A DNA stretch of 64,000 nt from Micromonospora echinospora (GTDB lineage Bacteria; Actinomycetota; Actinomycetes; Mycobacteriales; Micromonosporaceae). A model generated the notes under the pieces. That model had not been told where the DNA came from. It searched no databases and saw only the letters and a program-made list of their open reading frames with translations. Each line of letters starts with the position of its first letter. Position 1 is the first letter of the stretch. This document shows positions 47,105-54,625 of this stretch, one piece after another. The stretch spans positions 3,183,501 through 3,247,500 of the forward strand of contig NZ_JACHJC010000001.1 in the NCBI RefSeq assembly GCF_014203425.1. Direction: 5' to 3'. A program made the translations under genes and the position numbers.

Positions 47105-47989
47105 TCAGTCGCCGGCCGGCTCCGGCCGGTGGGCGACGAGCACCGGGCAGTGGGAGTGCTGCACCATGGCCTGGCTGACCGAGCCGAGCAGCAGCCCGGC
47201 GAAGCCGCCCCGGCCCCGGGAGCCGACCACCACGAGTGACGCCTCGCCGCTGGCCTCCCGCAGTGCGGTCTCCGGCGAGGCGGCGGTGACGGACCGCTCC
47301 GTCACCCGCAGGCCCGGGTGCGCCGCCCGAACCCGGTCCGCGGCCTCGGCCAGCAGCCCTGCGGCCTCGGCCCGCTCGGCGGTGGACGCCTCCGCCGCGA
47401 CCTCGGGCGCCACCGCGCCGCGTTCGGGCGACCGGACGTGCATCAGCACCAGCTCCGCGTCGCGCCGCTCGGCCTCGGCGGCGGCCAGCTCGATCGCGTA
47501 CGCGGCCGAGTCGGAGCCGTCCACGCCGACCAGCACCGGCCCGTCCACCGGGATCGGCTGTTCCTCCGGGCGGACGATCAGCACCGGACAGTGCCCGTGC
47601 TGCGCGAGCTGCCCGCTGACCGAGCCGAGCAGCAGGCCGGCGAAGCCGCCCACGCCCCGGCTGCCCACCACCACCAGCTCGGCGCGGCGGGACTCCTCGA
47701 CCATCGTCGCGCCCGGGCCGCCGGCCACCTGGCGCACCTGCACGCGCAGGCCCGGGTGCCGCTCGGCCAGGTCGGCGGCGACCGACTCCAGCATCTTCTC
47801 CGACTCCGCGGTGGGCGCCGGCACCCCCAGGTCGTACGGGTTGAGGGGCACGCCGTAGCCGAGCGGGTGCAGGTAGCCGTGCACCAGCACCAGCGGCCGG
47901 GAACGCGCCACGGCGGTCGCGGCGGCCAGGTCGGCGGCGGCCAGGCTGGACGGCGATCCGTCCACTCCCACCACGACGGGTCGGTTCAT
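47105..47989 (-). CDS. Universal stress protein, two UspA domains
   Basis: A 294-residue tandem UspA protein. Each half starts with the nucleotide-binding VVVGVDGSPSS / VLVGVDGSDSA and ends with the ATP motif VVGSRGVGGFAGLLLGSVSGQLAQHGHCPVLIV / VVGSRGRGGFAGLLLGSVSQAMVQHSHCPVLVA, so both are likely to bind ATP. Tandem UspA proteins are typical of actinobacterial hypoxia/dormancy regulons. About 70 bases downstream of a second tandem UspA gene. Confidence 0.93.
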   Translation of the reverse strand: MNRPVVVGVDGSPSSLAAADLAAATAVARSRPLVLVHGYLHPLGYGVPLNPYDLGVPAPTAESEKMLESVAADLAERHPGLRVQVRQVAGGPGATMVEESRRAELVVVGSRGVGGFAGLLLGSVSGQLAQHGHCPVLIVRPEEQPIPVDGPVLVGVDGSDSAAYAIELAAAEAERRDAELVLMHVRSPERGAVAPEVAAEASTAERAEAAGLLAEAADRVRAAHPGLRVTERSVTAASPETALREASGEASLVVVGSRGRGGFAGLLLGSVSQAMVQHSHCPVLVAHRPEPAGD

Positions 47990-48024
47990 CAGGTCTGTTC
48001 CCTCCGGTCGGCTCAGGCCATTGT

Positions 48025-48051
48025 GGCGGTCCCGGCCGCGCCGGGACCGCC
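48025..48051 (-). terminator. Hairpin after the second UspA gene
   Basis: GGCGGTCCCGG (48025-48035) and CCGGGACCGCC (48041-48051), a perfect 11-bp stem, directly after the minus-strand stop at 48060. May partly separate the two UspA genes. Confidence 0.55.
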
Positions 48052-48059
48052 GAACCGGC

Positions 48060-48968
48060 TCAGCGGTCCCGGCCCCCGCGGTGCCGGACGATGGCCAGCG
48101 GGCTGTGGCAGTGGTGCAGCACGGCGTGGCTGACCGAGCCGAGCAGCAGCGAGCCGAGGCTACCCCGCCCGTGCGCGCCGACCACCGTCAGCTGCGCCCC
48201 GACGGACTCCTCGACCAGCACCCGGGCAGGCGTGGCGGCGGCGACCAGCTTCGGCCGCACCGTGACCTCCGGGTAGCGCTCGGTCCAGCCGGCGACCGCC
48301 TCGGCCAGCACCCGCTGCTCGTCGGCGCGCAACTGCTCCGGCTCGTACGCCAGCGGCAGGACGTCGCCGAACGCCTCGCGGTAGCTCACCGGCTGGGGGT
48401 AGAGCCAGGTGTGCACCACCACCAGTTCGGCGCCGCGCGCCGCGGCCTCGGCGAACGCGAAGCCGACCGCCTCGTCCGACAGCGCCGAGCCGTCAACGCC
48501 GACCACCACCGGGCCGTCGGCGCGGGCCTCGCCCCGGGCGACGAGCACCGGGCAGTCCGCGCGGGCGGAGAGCTGCACCGCCGCCGAGCCGACCAGAAGT
48601 TCGGCGAAGCCACCCAGGCCACGGTGGCCCAGCACGAGCAGCGCGGCGTCGCGGCTCTCCCGCAGCAGCACCGCCACCGGCCCGCCGTCGACCACCGCGC
48701 CGGTCACCGCCAGCTCCGCGCCGACCTTGCGGGCCTCGTCCACCGCCTCCTCGACCAGCTTCTCGGCCTCCTGGCGCAGCTCGATGTCGGGCAGCACCGG
48801 GGCGACCATGCCCAGCGGCGTGCCGACCAGCGGCCACAGGAAGGCGTTCACCACCCGCAGCGGCCGGTGCCGCAGCACCGCCTCGCGTGCGGCCAGCCGT
48901 ACCGCGTCCAGCGCGGACGGGGAACCGTCCACGCCCACCACGACGGGGGCACCGGTCCTGTCGGTCAT
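48060..48968 (-). CDS. Universal stress protein, two UspA domains
   Basis: A 302-residue paralogue of the neighbouring gene, with VVVGVDGSPSALDAV and a C-terminal ATP motif VVGAHGRGSLGSLLLGSVSHAVLHHCHSPLAIV. The start is ATG 48968; the longer in-frame reading to 49052 would run through the DosR-like box at 49045-49059. That box is 77 bases upstream, a spacing repeated at two other genes in this block. Confidence 0.93.
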   Translation of the reverse strand: MTDRTGAPVVVGVDGSPSALDAVRLAAREAVLRHRPLRVVNAFLWPLVGTPLGMVAPVLPDIELRQEAEKLVEEAVDEARKVGAELAVTGAVVDGGPVAVLLRESRDAALLVLGHRGLGGFAELLVGSAAVQLSARADCPVLVARGEARADGPVVVGVDGSALSDEAVGFAFAEAAARGAELVVVHTWLYPQPVSYREAFGDVLPLAYEPEQLRADEQRVLAEAVAGWTERYPEVTVRPKLVAAATPARVLVEESVGAQLTVVGAHGRGSLGSLLLGSVSHAVLHHCHSPLAIVRHRGGRDR

Positions 48969-49044
48969 CGCGTCCTCCTCGGGTTCCCCCTCAGCCTGCG
49001 CCGACGGCTCCCACCTGGGCAGAGGCGATCCGCCCGCCCTGACC

Positions 49045-49059
49045 GGGACCATCGGCCCC
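49045..49059. promoter_or_regulatory. DosR/DevR-like box 1
   Basis: GGGACCATCGGCCCC, an imperfect palindrome of the GGGACC-N3-GGYCCC type. It lies between the divergent UspA (48968, minus) and cyclic-nucleotide-binding (49126, plus) genes. The same 14-base core recurs at 57372-57385 in inverted orientation. Confidence 0.6.
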
Positions 49060-49125
49060 TACCGGCCGGGCCGATCGCGAGGTGGAATGGAACGACTGCT
49101 CCCTCCTGCCGATCCTGGAGGCGCG

Positions 49126-49596
49126 ATGACCCCGCTGGAGATGCTCCGCGTCCATCCGTTCCTGGCCGGGCTGCCCGACGAGTGGCTGCCCCGGCTCACC
49201 GGCTACGCGCGCCCGGTGGTCTGGCACCCCGGGCACCGGCTGTTCCGCGCCGGCCAGCCGGCCGACCGCTTCTGGCTGGTCCGCGGCGGCCAGGTGGCGC
49301 TGGACTTCCCGGTGCCCGGCCGCGGTGACGTGGGCATCGAGACGATCGGCCCGGGCGGGGTGCTCGGCTGGTCCTGGCTGTTCCCGCCGTACCGCTGGCA
49401 GTTCGGCGCGGTCGCCACCCAGCGCAGCACCGCCGTGGAACTCGACGCGGACGGGGTACGCCGGCTGATGGAGTCCGACGACACGCTCGGCCGCCAGCTC
49501 ACCACCCGGTTCATGAGCGTGGTGGTGGACCGCCTCCAGGCGTCCCGGGTCCGGCTGCTCGACCTGTACGGCTATCCGACGGCGGCGGCGAGCTAG
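49126..49596 (+). CDS. Cyclic-nucleotide-binding domain protein without a DNA-binding domain
   Basis: A 156-residue protein made almost entirely of one CRP-type cyclic-nucleotide-binding domain: HPGHRLFRAGQPADRFWLVRGGQVALDFPVPG, IETIGPGGVLGWSWLFPPYRW. It stops before any helix-turn-helix, so it is not a complete CRP regulator. ATG 49126 has GGAGG upstream; an in-frame ATG at 49087 is possible. Divergent from UspA across box 1. Ligand and role unknown. Confidence 0.82.
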   Translation: MTPLEMLRVHPFLAGLPDEWLPRLTGYARPVVWHPGHRLFRAGQPADRFWLVRGGQVALDFPVPGRGDVGIETIGPGGVLGWSWLFPPYRWQFGAVATQRSTAVELDADGVRRLMESDDTLGRQLTTRFMSVVVDRLQASRVRLLDLYGYPTAAAS

Positions 49597-49877
49597 CGGT
49601 CGCGGACGACCAGCTCGTCCACCTCCAGCCGGCCGATGCGCAGCTCGCGGATCACCGCGCGGCGCACCGCCAGCCGGCCGATCACGAGTGAGCCCACCGC
49701 CACCGCGCCGAGCGCGAACGCGCCGAAGGCGATCGCGCCGACGGCCGTGGCGCCCAGCGCCCGCGCGCCGGTCGCGCCCGCGCCGGTGGCCTGCGCGCCG
49801 ACGGCCCGCGCTCCGGTCGCCTGTGCGCCGGTCGCGACCAGGGCGCGGATACGTGCGGTCGGAAGCAGATTCGGCAT
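49593..49877 (-). CDS. Pentapeptide-period Ala/Gly-rich repeat protein
   Basis: A 94-residue protein. From about residue 14 it runs as five-residue units of the form x-A-x-G-A (VATGA, QATGA, RAVGA, QATGA, GATGA, RALGA and on), then shifts to charged units (LRIGR, LEVDE, LVVRD). The strict period suggests a small solenoid or beta-helix, possibly membrane- or protein-associated. I know of no assigned function. Its stop and that of the convergent gene share the palindrome CTAG at 49593-49596. Confidence 0.7.
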   Translation of the reverse strand: MPNLLPTARIRALVATGAQATGARAVGAQATGAGATGARALGATAVGAIAFGAFALGAVAVGSLVIGRLAVRRAVIRELRIGRLEVDELVVRDR

Positions 49878-49909
49878 GCCCCGATCGTAGTGTTCCGCGG
49901 GGGCGCCGG

Positions 49910-50692
49910 TCAGGTGACGGTGAGGCCGCGCGCGGTGAACTGGCCGCGTACCCGGGCCAGCAGGTCGGCGTCCGGCGGCTCGGTGTCAGCCAGCGGGAAG
50001 GTCAGCCCCAGCTCGGCGTACTTGTGCGCGCCGAGCCGGTGGAACGGCAGCACCTCCACGCGCTGCACGGTGGCCAGCCCGGCCGCGATGTCGGCCACCC
50101 GCTCCACCTCGTCGACCGCGTCGGTCAGCCCGGGCACCAGCACGTACCGGATCCACATCGGCGTACCCCGGTCGGCCAGCCGCTGCGCGAACCGCAGCGT
50201 CGGCGCGAGCCGGCCGGTGCCGGTGACCCGGCGGTACGTCTGCGGGTTGCCCGCCTTGACGTCGAGCAGTACCAGGTCGGTGGCGTCCAGCAGCGCGTCG
50301 TCGGCGCGTACGCCGAGGAAGCCGGAGGTGTCCAGCGCGGTGTGCAGGCCGAGGTCGTGGCAGCGGCGCAGCAGCTCGCCGGTGAACGCCGGTTGCAGCA
50401 GCGGCTCCCCGCCGCTCACAGTGACGCCGCCGCCCGCGACCTGGATGAACCGGCGGTACCGGGTGGCGAGCGTGACCATCTCGTCCACAGTGCGGCGCCG
50501 GCCGCTACGCCCGTACCAGGTGTCCGGGCTGTGGCAGTAGCGGCAGCGCAGCGGGCAGCCGGCCAGGAAGACGACGAACCGGGTGCCCGGCCCGTCCACC
50601 CCGACCGACGTGTCCCAGGAGTGCACCGCGCCGGCGACACACCCCGGCGCCGCCGGAGCAACCTCCGGCGGCGCGGGCGGGCGGCCGTTCAC
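49910..50692 (-). CDS. pflA: Pyruvate formate-lyase activating enzyme
   Basis: A radical-SAM enzyme that installs the glycyl radical on PflB. The 260-residue protein has the iron-sulfur motif CPLRCRYC (Cys46, 50, 53), the SAM-binding [14 protein letters not shown] and [13 protein letters not shown] start overlaps the pflB stop by four bases, so the two are co-translated. Oxygen-sensitive chemistry implies use at low oxygen. Confidence 0.94.
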   Translation of the reverse strand: MNGRPPAPPEVAPAAPGCVAGAVHSWDTSVGVDGPGTRFVVFLAGCPLRCRYCHSPDTWYGRSGRRRTVDEMVTLATRYRRFIQVAGGGVTVSGGEPLLQPAFTGELLRRCHDLGLHTALDTSGFLGVRADDALLDATDLVLLDVKAGNPQTYRRVTGTGRLAPTLRFAQRLADRGTPMWIRYVLVPGLTDAVDEVERVADIAAGLATVQRVEVLPFHRLGAHKYAELGLTFPLADTEPPDADLLARVRGQFTARGLTVT

Positions 50693-52932
50693 AGCGACCC
50701 GTGGAAGGTCCGCGACACCACGTCGCGCTGCTGCTCCGCGGTGAGCCGGACGAAGTTCACCGCGTACCCGGAGACCCGGACGGTGAGCTGCGGGTACCGC
50801 TCCGGGTGCGCCATCGCGTCCAGCAGCGTGGCCCGGTCCAGCACGTTGACGTTGAGGTGGAACCCGCCGGCGTCGGTGTAGCCGTCGAGCACCCCCGCCA
50901 GGTTGGCGATCCGCTCGTCGCGGGTGTGGCCCAGGCCGTCCGGCGTGACGGTGCCGGTCAGCGAGATGCCGTCGCGGGCCGCGTCGTACGGCAGCTTCGC
51001 CACCGACAGCGCGGACGCGACCAGTCCGTGGGTGTCCCGGCCGTTCATCGGGTTCGCCCCGGGCGCGAACGGCTCACCGGCGCGCCGGCCGTCCGGCGTG
51101 TTGCCGGTGTGCTTGCCGTACACCACGTTCGAGGTGATGGTGAGCACCGACATGGTCAGCTCCGCGTCGCGGTACGTGCGCTGGCGGCGCAGCTTCTCCG
51201 CGAACGTCTCGACCAGCCACACCGCGATCTCGTCGGCCCGGTCGTCGTCGTTGCCGTACGTCGGGAACTCGCCCTCGACCGCGTAGTCGACTGCCATGCC
51301 GGTCTCGTCGCGCAGCACCTTGACCCGGCCGTACCGGATGGCCGACAGGCTGTCCACGGCTACCGACAGGCCGGCGATGCCGGTTGCCATGAAGCGGCGC
51401 ACCGGGTGGTCGTGCAGCGCCATCTCCAGCCGCTCGTACGCGTACCTGTCGTGCTGGTGGTGGATCACGTTCAGCGCGTCCACGTACGTCTGCGCGAGCC
51501 AGTCTAGCGTCCGGTCGTACGCGGCCAGCACCTCGTCGTAGTCGAGCGTCTCGCTCCCGACCGGCGCGGCCGGCGGGGCGACCTGTGCGCCGGACAGCTC
51601 GTCCCGGCCGCCGTTGATCGCGTACAGCAGCGCCTTCGCCAGGTTCGCCCGGGCGCCGAAGAACTGCATGTCCCGGCCGACCCGCATGGCCGACACGCAG
51701 CAGGCGATGGCGGTGTCGTCGTCGTACGCCGGGCGGATCAGCTCGTCGTTCTCGTACTGGATGGCGCTGGTGTCCAGCGACACCTGGGCGCAGAACCGCT
51801 TGAACCCCTCGGGCAGGCGGGGCGACCAGAGCACCGTCAGGTTCGGCTCCGGGGCCGGGCCGAGGTTGTAGAGCGTCTGCAGGTAGCGGAACGTGGTGCG
51901 GGTGACCAGCGGGCGGCCGTCCGCGCCCATTCCGCCGAGCGACTCGGTGACCCAGGTGGGGTCGCCGGAGAACAGCTGGTCGTACTCGGGGGTGCGCAGG
52001 AAGCGGATGATCCGCAGCTTGATCACGAAGTCGTCGATCAGCTCCTGCGCGCCCCTCTCGTCCAGCCGCCCCTCGGCGATGTCCCGCCGCAGGTAGGCGT
52101 CGACGAACCCGGCGGTGCGGCCGAGCGACATCGCGGCGCCGTTCTGCTCCTTCGTGGCGGCCAGGTAGGCGAAGTAGAGCCACTGGATCGCCTGCGCGCC
52201 CGTGACGGCCGGGCGGGAGATGTCGAAGCCGTACGAGGCGGCCATCTCCTTGAGCTCGCCGAGCGCGCGGATCTGCTCGGCCAGTTCCTCCCGGTCGCGG
52301 ATCACGTCGTCGGTGCTGCGCCGGCCGTCCAGCGCCGCCTTGAGCGTCCGGCGCTCCTCGATCAGCCGGTCCACGCCGTACAGCGCGACCCGGCGGTAGT
52401 CGCCGATGATCCGCCCGCGCCCGTACGCGTCGGGCAGCCCGGTGATGACGTGCGAGCGCCGTGCGGCCAGCACGTCCTCCGGGTACGCGTCGAAGACCGC
52501 GTCGTTGTGCGTACGGCGGTACCGGGTGAAGATCTCGTGCACGCGCGGGTCCGGTTCGCGCCCGTACGCACGCAGCGCGGTCTCCACCATCCGCAGCCCG
52601 CCGGCCGGCATGATCGCCCGCCGCAGCGGCGCGTCGGTCTGCAACCCGACGATCAGCTCCCGCTCCCGGTCGATGTACCCGGGGGCGTGCGAGGTGATCG
52701 CCGACGGGGTGGCCGCGTCGACGTCGTACACGCCGCGCCGCCGCTCCTCGCCGAACATCTCCCGCAGCCGGTCCCACACCGCGAGGGTGCGCGGCGTCGG
52801 TCCGGTGAGGAACGACGCGTCCCCGGTGTACGGATCGTGGTTGTGGCGGACGAAGTCGGCCACGTCGACTGTCTCCTGCCACGCTCCGGCGTGGAATCCG
52901 CGCCAGGGGGCCAGGGCTTCGGTGACTGTCAT
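50689..52932 (-). CDS. pflB: Pyruvate formate-lyase (formate C-acetyltransferase)
   Basis: Non-oxidatively splits pyruvate plus CoA to acetyl-CoA and formate. The 747-residue protein keeps the catalytic Cys pair in ACCVSAM (near residue 411) and the C-terminal glycyl-radical motif RVSGYAV (near 715-721), so it is a genuine PFL and not one of the related dehydratases. [13 protein letters not shown] fits the family N-terminus. It lies between pflA and the alcohol dehydrogenase gene, all on the minus strand. Unusual for a mainly aerobic actinomycete. Confidence 0.95.
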   Translation of the reverse strand: MTVTEALAPWRGFHAGAWQETVDVADFVRHNHDPYTGDASFLTGPTPRTLAVWDRLREMFGEERRRGVYDVDAATPSAITSHAPGYIDRERELIVGLQTDAPLRRAIMPAGGLRMVETALRAYGREPDPRVHEIFTRYRRTHNDAVFDAYPEDVLAARRSHVITGLPDAYGRGRIIGDYRRVALYGVDRLIEERRTLKAALDGRRSTDDVIRDREELAEQIRALGELKEMAASYGFDISRPAVTGAQAIQWLYFAYLAATKEQNGAAMSLGRTAGFVDAYLRRDIAEGRLDERGAQELIDDFVIKLRIIRFLRTPEYDQLFSGDPTWVTESLGGMGADGRPLVTRTTFRYLQTLYNLGPAPEPNLTVLWSPRLPEGFKRFCAQVSLDTSAIQYENDELIRPAYDDDTAIACCVSAMRVGRDMQFFGARANLAKALLYAINGGRDELSGAQVAPPAAPVGSETLDYDEVLAAYDRTLDWLAQTYVDALNVIHHQHDRYAYERLEMALHDHPVRRFMATGIAGLSVAVDSLSAIRYGRVKVLRDETGMAVDYAVEGEFPTYGNDDDRADEIAVWLVETFAEKLRRQRTYRDAELTMSVLTITSNVVYGKHTGNTPDGRRAGEPFAPGANPMNGRDTHGLVASALSVAKLPYDAARDGISLTGTVTPDGLGHTRDERIANLAGVLDGYTDAGGFHLNVNVLDRATLLDAMAHPERYPQLTVRVSGYAVNFVRLTAEQQRDVVSRTFHGSL

Positions 52933-52959
52933 GTCGGTCCCTCTCCGGGCGTCGGCGGG

Positions 52960-52988
52960 CCCGGTCCCCGCGGGGTGCGGGGACCGGG
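52960..52988 (-). terminator. Hairpin between adhP and pflB
   Basis: CCCGGTCCCCGC (52960-52971) and GCGGGGACCGGG (52977-52988) form a perfect 12-bp stem in the 63-base gap. It could be an adhP terminator with partial read-through, or an mRNA-processing/stability hairpin inside one operon. Confidence 0.55.
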
Positions 52989-52995
52989 GCGGGGG

Positions 52996-54006
52996 TCAGG
53001 GCTGGAGCACGAGCCGGGCGGCGACCCGGCCGGCGAGGACGTCGTCCACCGCGTCGTTGATCTCGTCCAGCTTGCGGGTCTCGTAGACGACCCGGGTGCG
53101 GCCGGCGGCGTGCAGCGCGAAGACCTCGGCCAGGTCGGCACGGGTGCCGACGATCGAGCCGAGCACCGTGATGCCCTTGAGCACCGTCTCGAAGACGGGC
53201 AGGGTGATCGCGTTGTCGGCCGGTAGCGACACGAGCACCAGCCGGCCGCCGCGGCGCAGCGAGAGGTGGGCCTGCTCGATCACCCGAGGGCTGGCGGCCA
53301 GCACGATCGCCACGTCCACGCCGCCCAGGGCGGTGATCCGCTCGACCGGGTCGGTGGTGGCGGCGTCGACTGTGTGCGCCGCGCCCAGCGACGTGGCCAG
53401 GTCCAGCTTCTCGGCGGTCACGTCGACCGCGACCGTCTCGGCGCCGAAGATCTGCGCGTACTGCTGGGCGAGGTGGCCGAGGCCGCCGATGCCGAAGATC
53501 GCGACCCGCTCGCCCGGCCGTACGCCGGCGACCTTGACCGCCTTGTACGTGGTGACGCCGGCGCAGGTCAGCGGCGCGGCCACGAACGGGTCCACGCCGT
53601 CGGGCACGCGGACCGCGTAGCGGGCCGACGCCACGGCGTACTCGGCGTGCGCGCCGTCGATGCTGTAGCCGGTGTTGCGCTGCGACTCGCACAGCGTCTC
53701 CCAGCCGGTCACGCAGTACGAGCAGGTGCCGCAGGCCCAGCCGAGCCAGGGCAGCGCGACCCGGTCGCCGACGGCGTGCTCGGTGACGCCGGGACCGACC
53801 TTCTCGACCAGCCCGACGCCCTCGTGACCGGGCACGAACGGCGGGGTGGGCTTCACCGGCCACTCGCCGCGAGCGGCGTGGATGTCGGTGTGGCAGAGTC
53901 CGCTGGCCTCGATGCGGACCAGGATCTCGCCCGGGCCGGCCTCCGGCACGGGACGCTCGGTGATCTCCATCGGACGGTCGAACGCGGTGACGACACTGGC
54001 GCGCAT
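52996..54006 (-). CDS. adhP: Zinc-dependent alcohol dehydrogenase (AdhP type)
   Basis: A 336-residue medium-chain dehydrogenase that probably reduces acetaldehyde and reoxidises NADH during fermentation. It has the catalytic-zinc CHTD and GHEGVG motifs, the structural zinc loop CGTCSYCVTGWETLC, and the NAD-binding FGIGGLGHLAQQYA. ATG 54006 with GGGAGG close upstream. Box 2 lies 85 bases upstream, and pflB-pflA follow on the same strand, suggesting a fermentative unit. Confidence 0.93.
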   Translation of the reverse strand: MRASVVTAFDRPMEITERPVPEAGPGEILVRIEASGLCHTDIHAARGEWPVKPTPPFVPGHEGVGLVEKVGPGVTEHAVGDRVALPWLGWACGTCSYCVTGWETLCESQRNTGYSIDGAHAEYAVASARYAVRVPDGVDPFVAAPLTCAGVTTYKAVKVAGVRPGERVAIFGIGGLGHLAQQYAQIFGAETVAVDVTAEKLDLATSLGAAHTVDAATTDPVERITALGGVDVAIVLAASPRVIEQAHLSLRRGGRLVLVSLPADNAITLPVFETVLKGITVLGSIVGTRADLAEVFALHAAGRTRVVYETRKLDEINDAVDDVLAGRVAARLVLQP

Positions 54007-54090
54007 CGCGGGCCTCCCTCGGTCTCGTTCTCACCCTCAGCGTCGTCCTCCCGGGCGCTGCCGGGCAGGGGCGCAGGACCGCCGTGACCC

Positions 54091-54105
54091 GGGACCAACG
54101 GCCCC
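54091..54105. promoter_or_regulatory. DosR/DevR-like box 2
   Basis: GGGACCAACGGCCCC, 14 of 15 positions identical to box 1, 85 bases upstream of the adhP start. Confidence 0.6.
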
Positions 54106-54169
54106 TCTCGCGGCCGGGAACGGCGGTACGGCCGCCGGTGACGTGCCGGCGGCCGTACCCCGGGGGTGG

Positions 54170-54613
54170 TCAGCGATCGACGACCAGGCGGCGGGCCCGC
54201 AGCACGCGAGCCCACCAGGGCCGGTCGTCCGGGCGCAGCCGGGGCCCCGGCACGCCGCGCAGGCTGACCCAGCCGCCCGGCCCCATGGTGACGGTGCCGA
54301 CCGACGGCGGGCGGCGCCGCGACCACAGCGCCACCGCGGCGGTGAGCGCGGCGACCGCGAACGCGCCGGTGGCGGCCGCGACGAGCTGGTCGGGTTCGAC
54401 CACGCGCCGGTAGCGGACCCGGCCGCCGGCCGCGACGAACACGCCGACCGGGCGGCCGTCCCGGTTCACCGGCACCAGCGCGGCGTCCCCGGGCAGCTCC
54501 AGCACCGGACCGACCGGCCCGGCCGGTGTGAGGGCGGGCGCCGCGGCCTGCGGCGGCGCCGGGCGGGGGACCGGCGCGACCGCCGGTCCGGTCGGGTTGA
54601 AGATGGCGGTCAT
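54170..54613 (-). CDS. Hypothetical single-pass membrane protein
   Basis: A 147-residue protein that I do not recognise. A Pro/Ala-rich N-terminus is followed by a small domain (ALVPVNRDGRPVGVFVAAGGRVRYRRVVEPDQ) and one membrane segment (about 79-97: VAAATGAFAVAALTAAVAL), then a basic C-terminus. It lies 12 bases downstream of the ppdK stop and is probably co-transcribed with it. Confidence 0.6.
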   Translation of the reverse strand: MTAIFNPTGPAVAPVPRPAPPQAAAPALTPAGPVGPVLELPGDAALVPVNRDGRPVGVFVAAGGRVRYRRVVEPDQLVAAATGAFAVAALTAAVALWSRRRPPSVGTVTMGPGGWVSLRGVPGPRLRPDDRPWWARVLRARRLVVDR

Positions 54614-54625
54614 GACACTGCCCTC

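Noticed and set aside
46961..47239. Small plus-strand ORF over the AT-rich hairpin
   Set aside because: It reads through the terminator hairpin and into the antisense of the UspA gene; no ribosome site or family pattern.
48025..48051. A fourth DosR-like box before the UspA gene at 47989
   Set aside because: GGGACC is present, but the matching half is part of an 11-bp hairpin with different spacing; it is better explained as a terminator.
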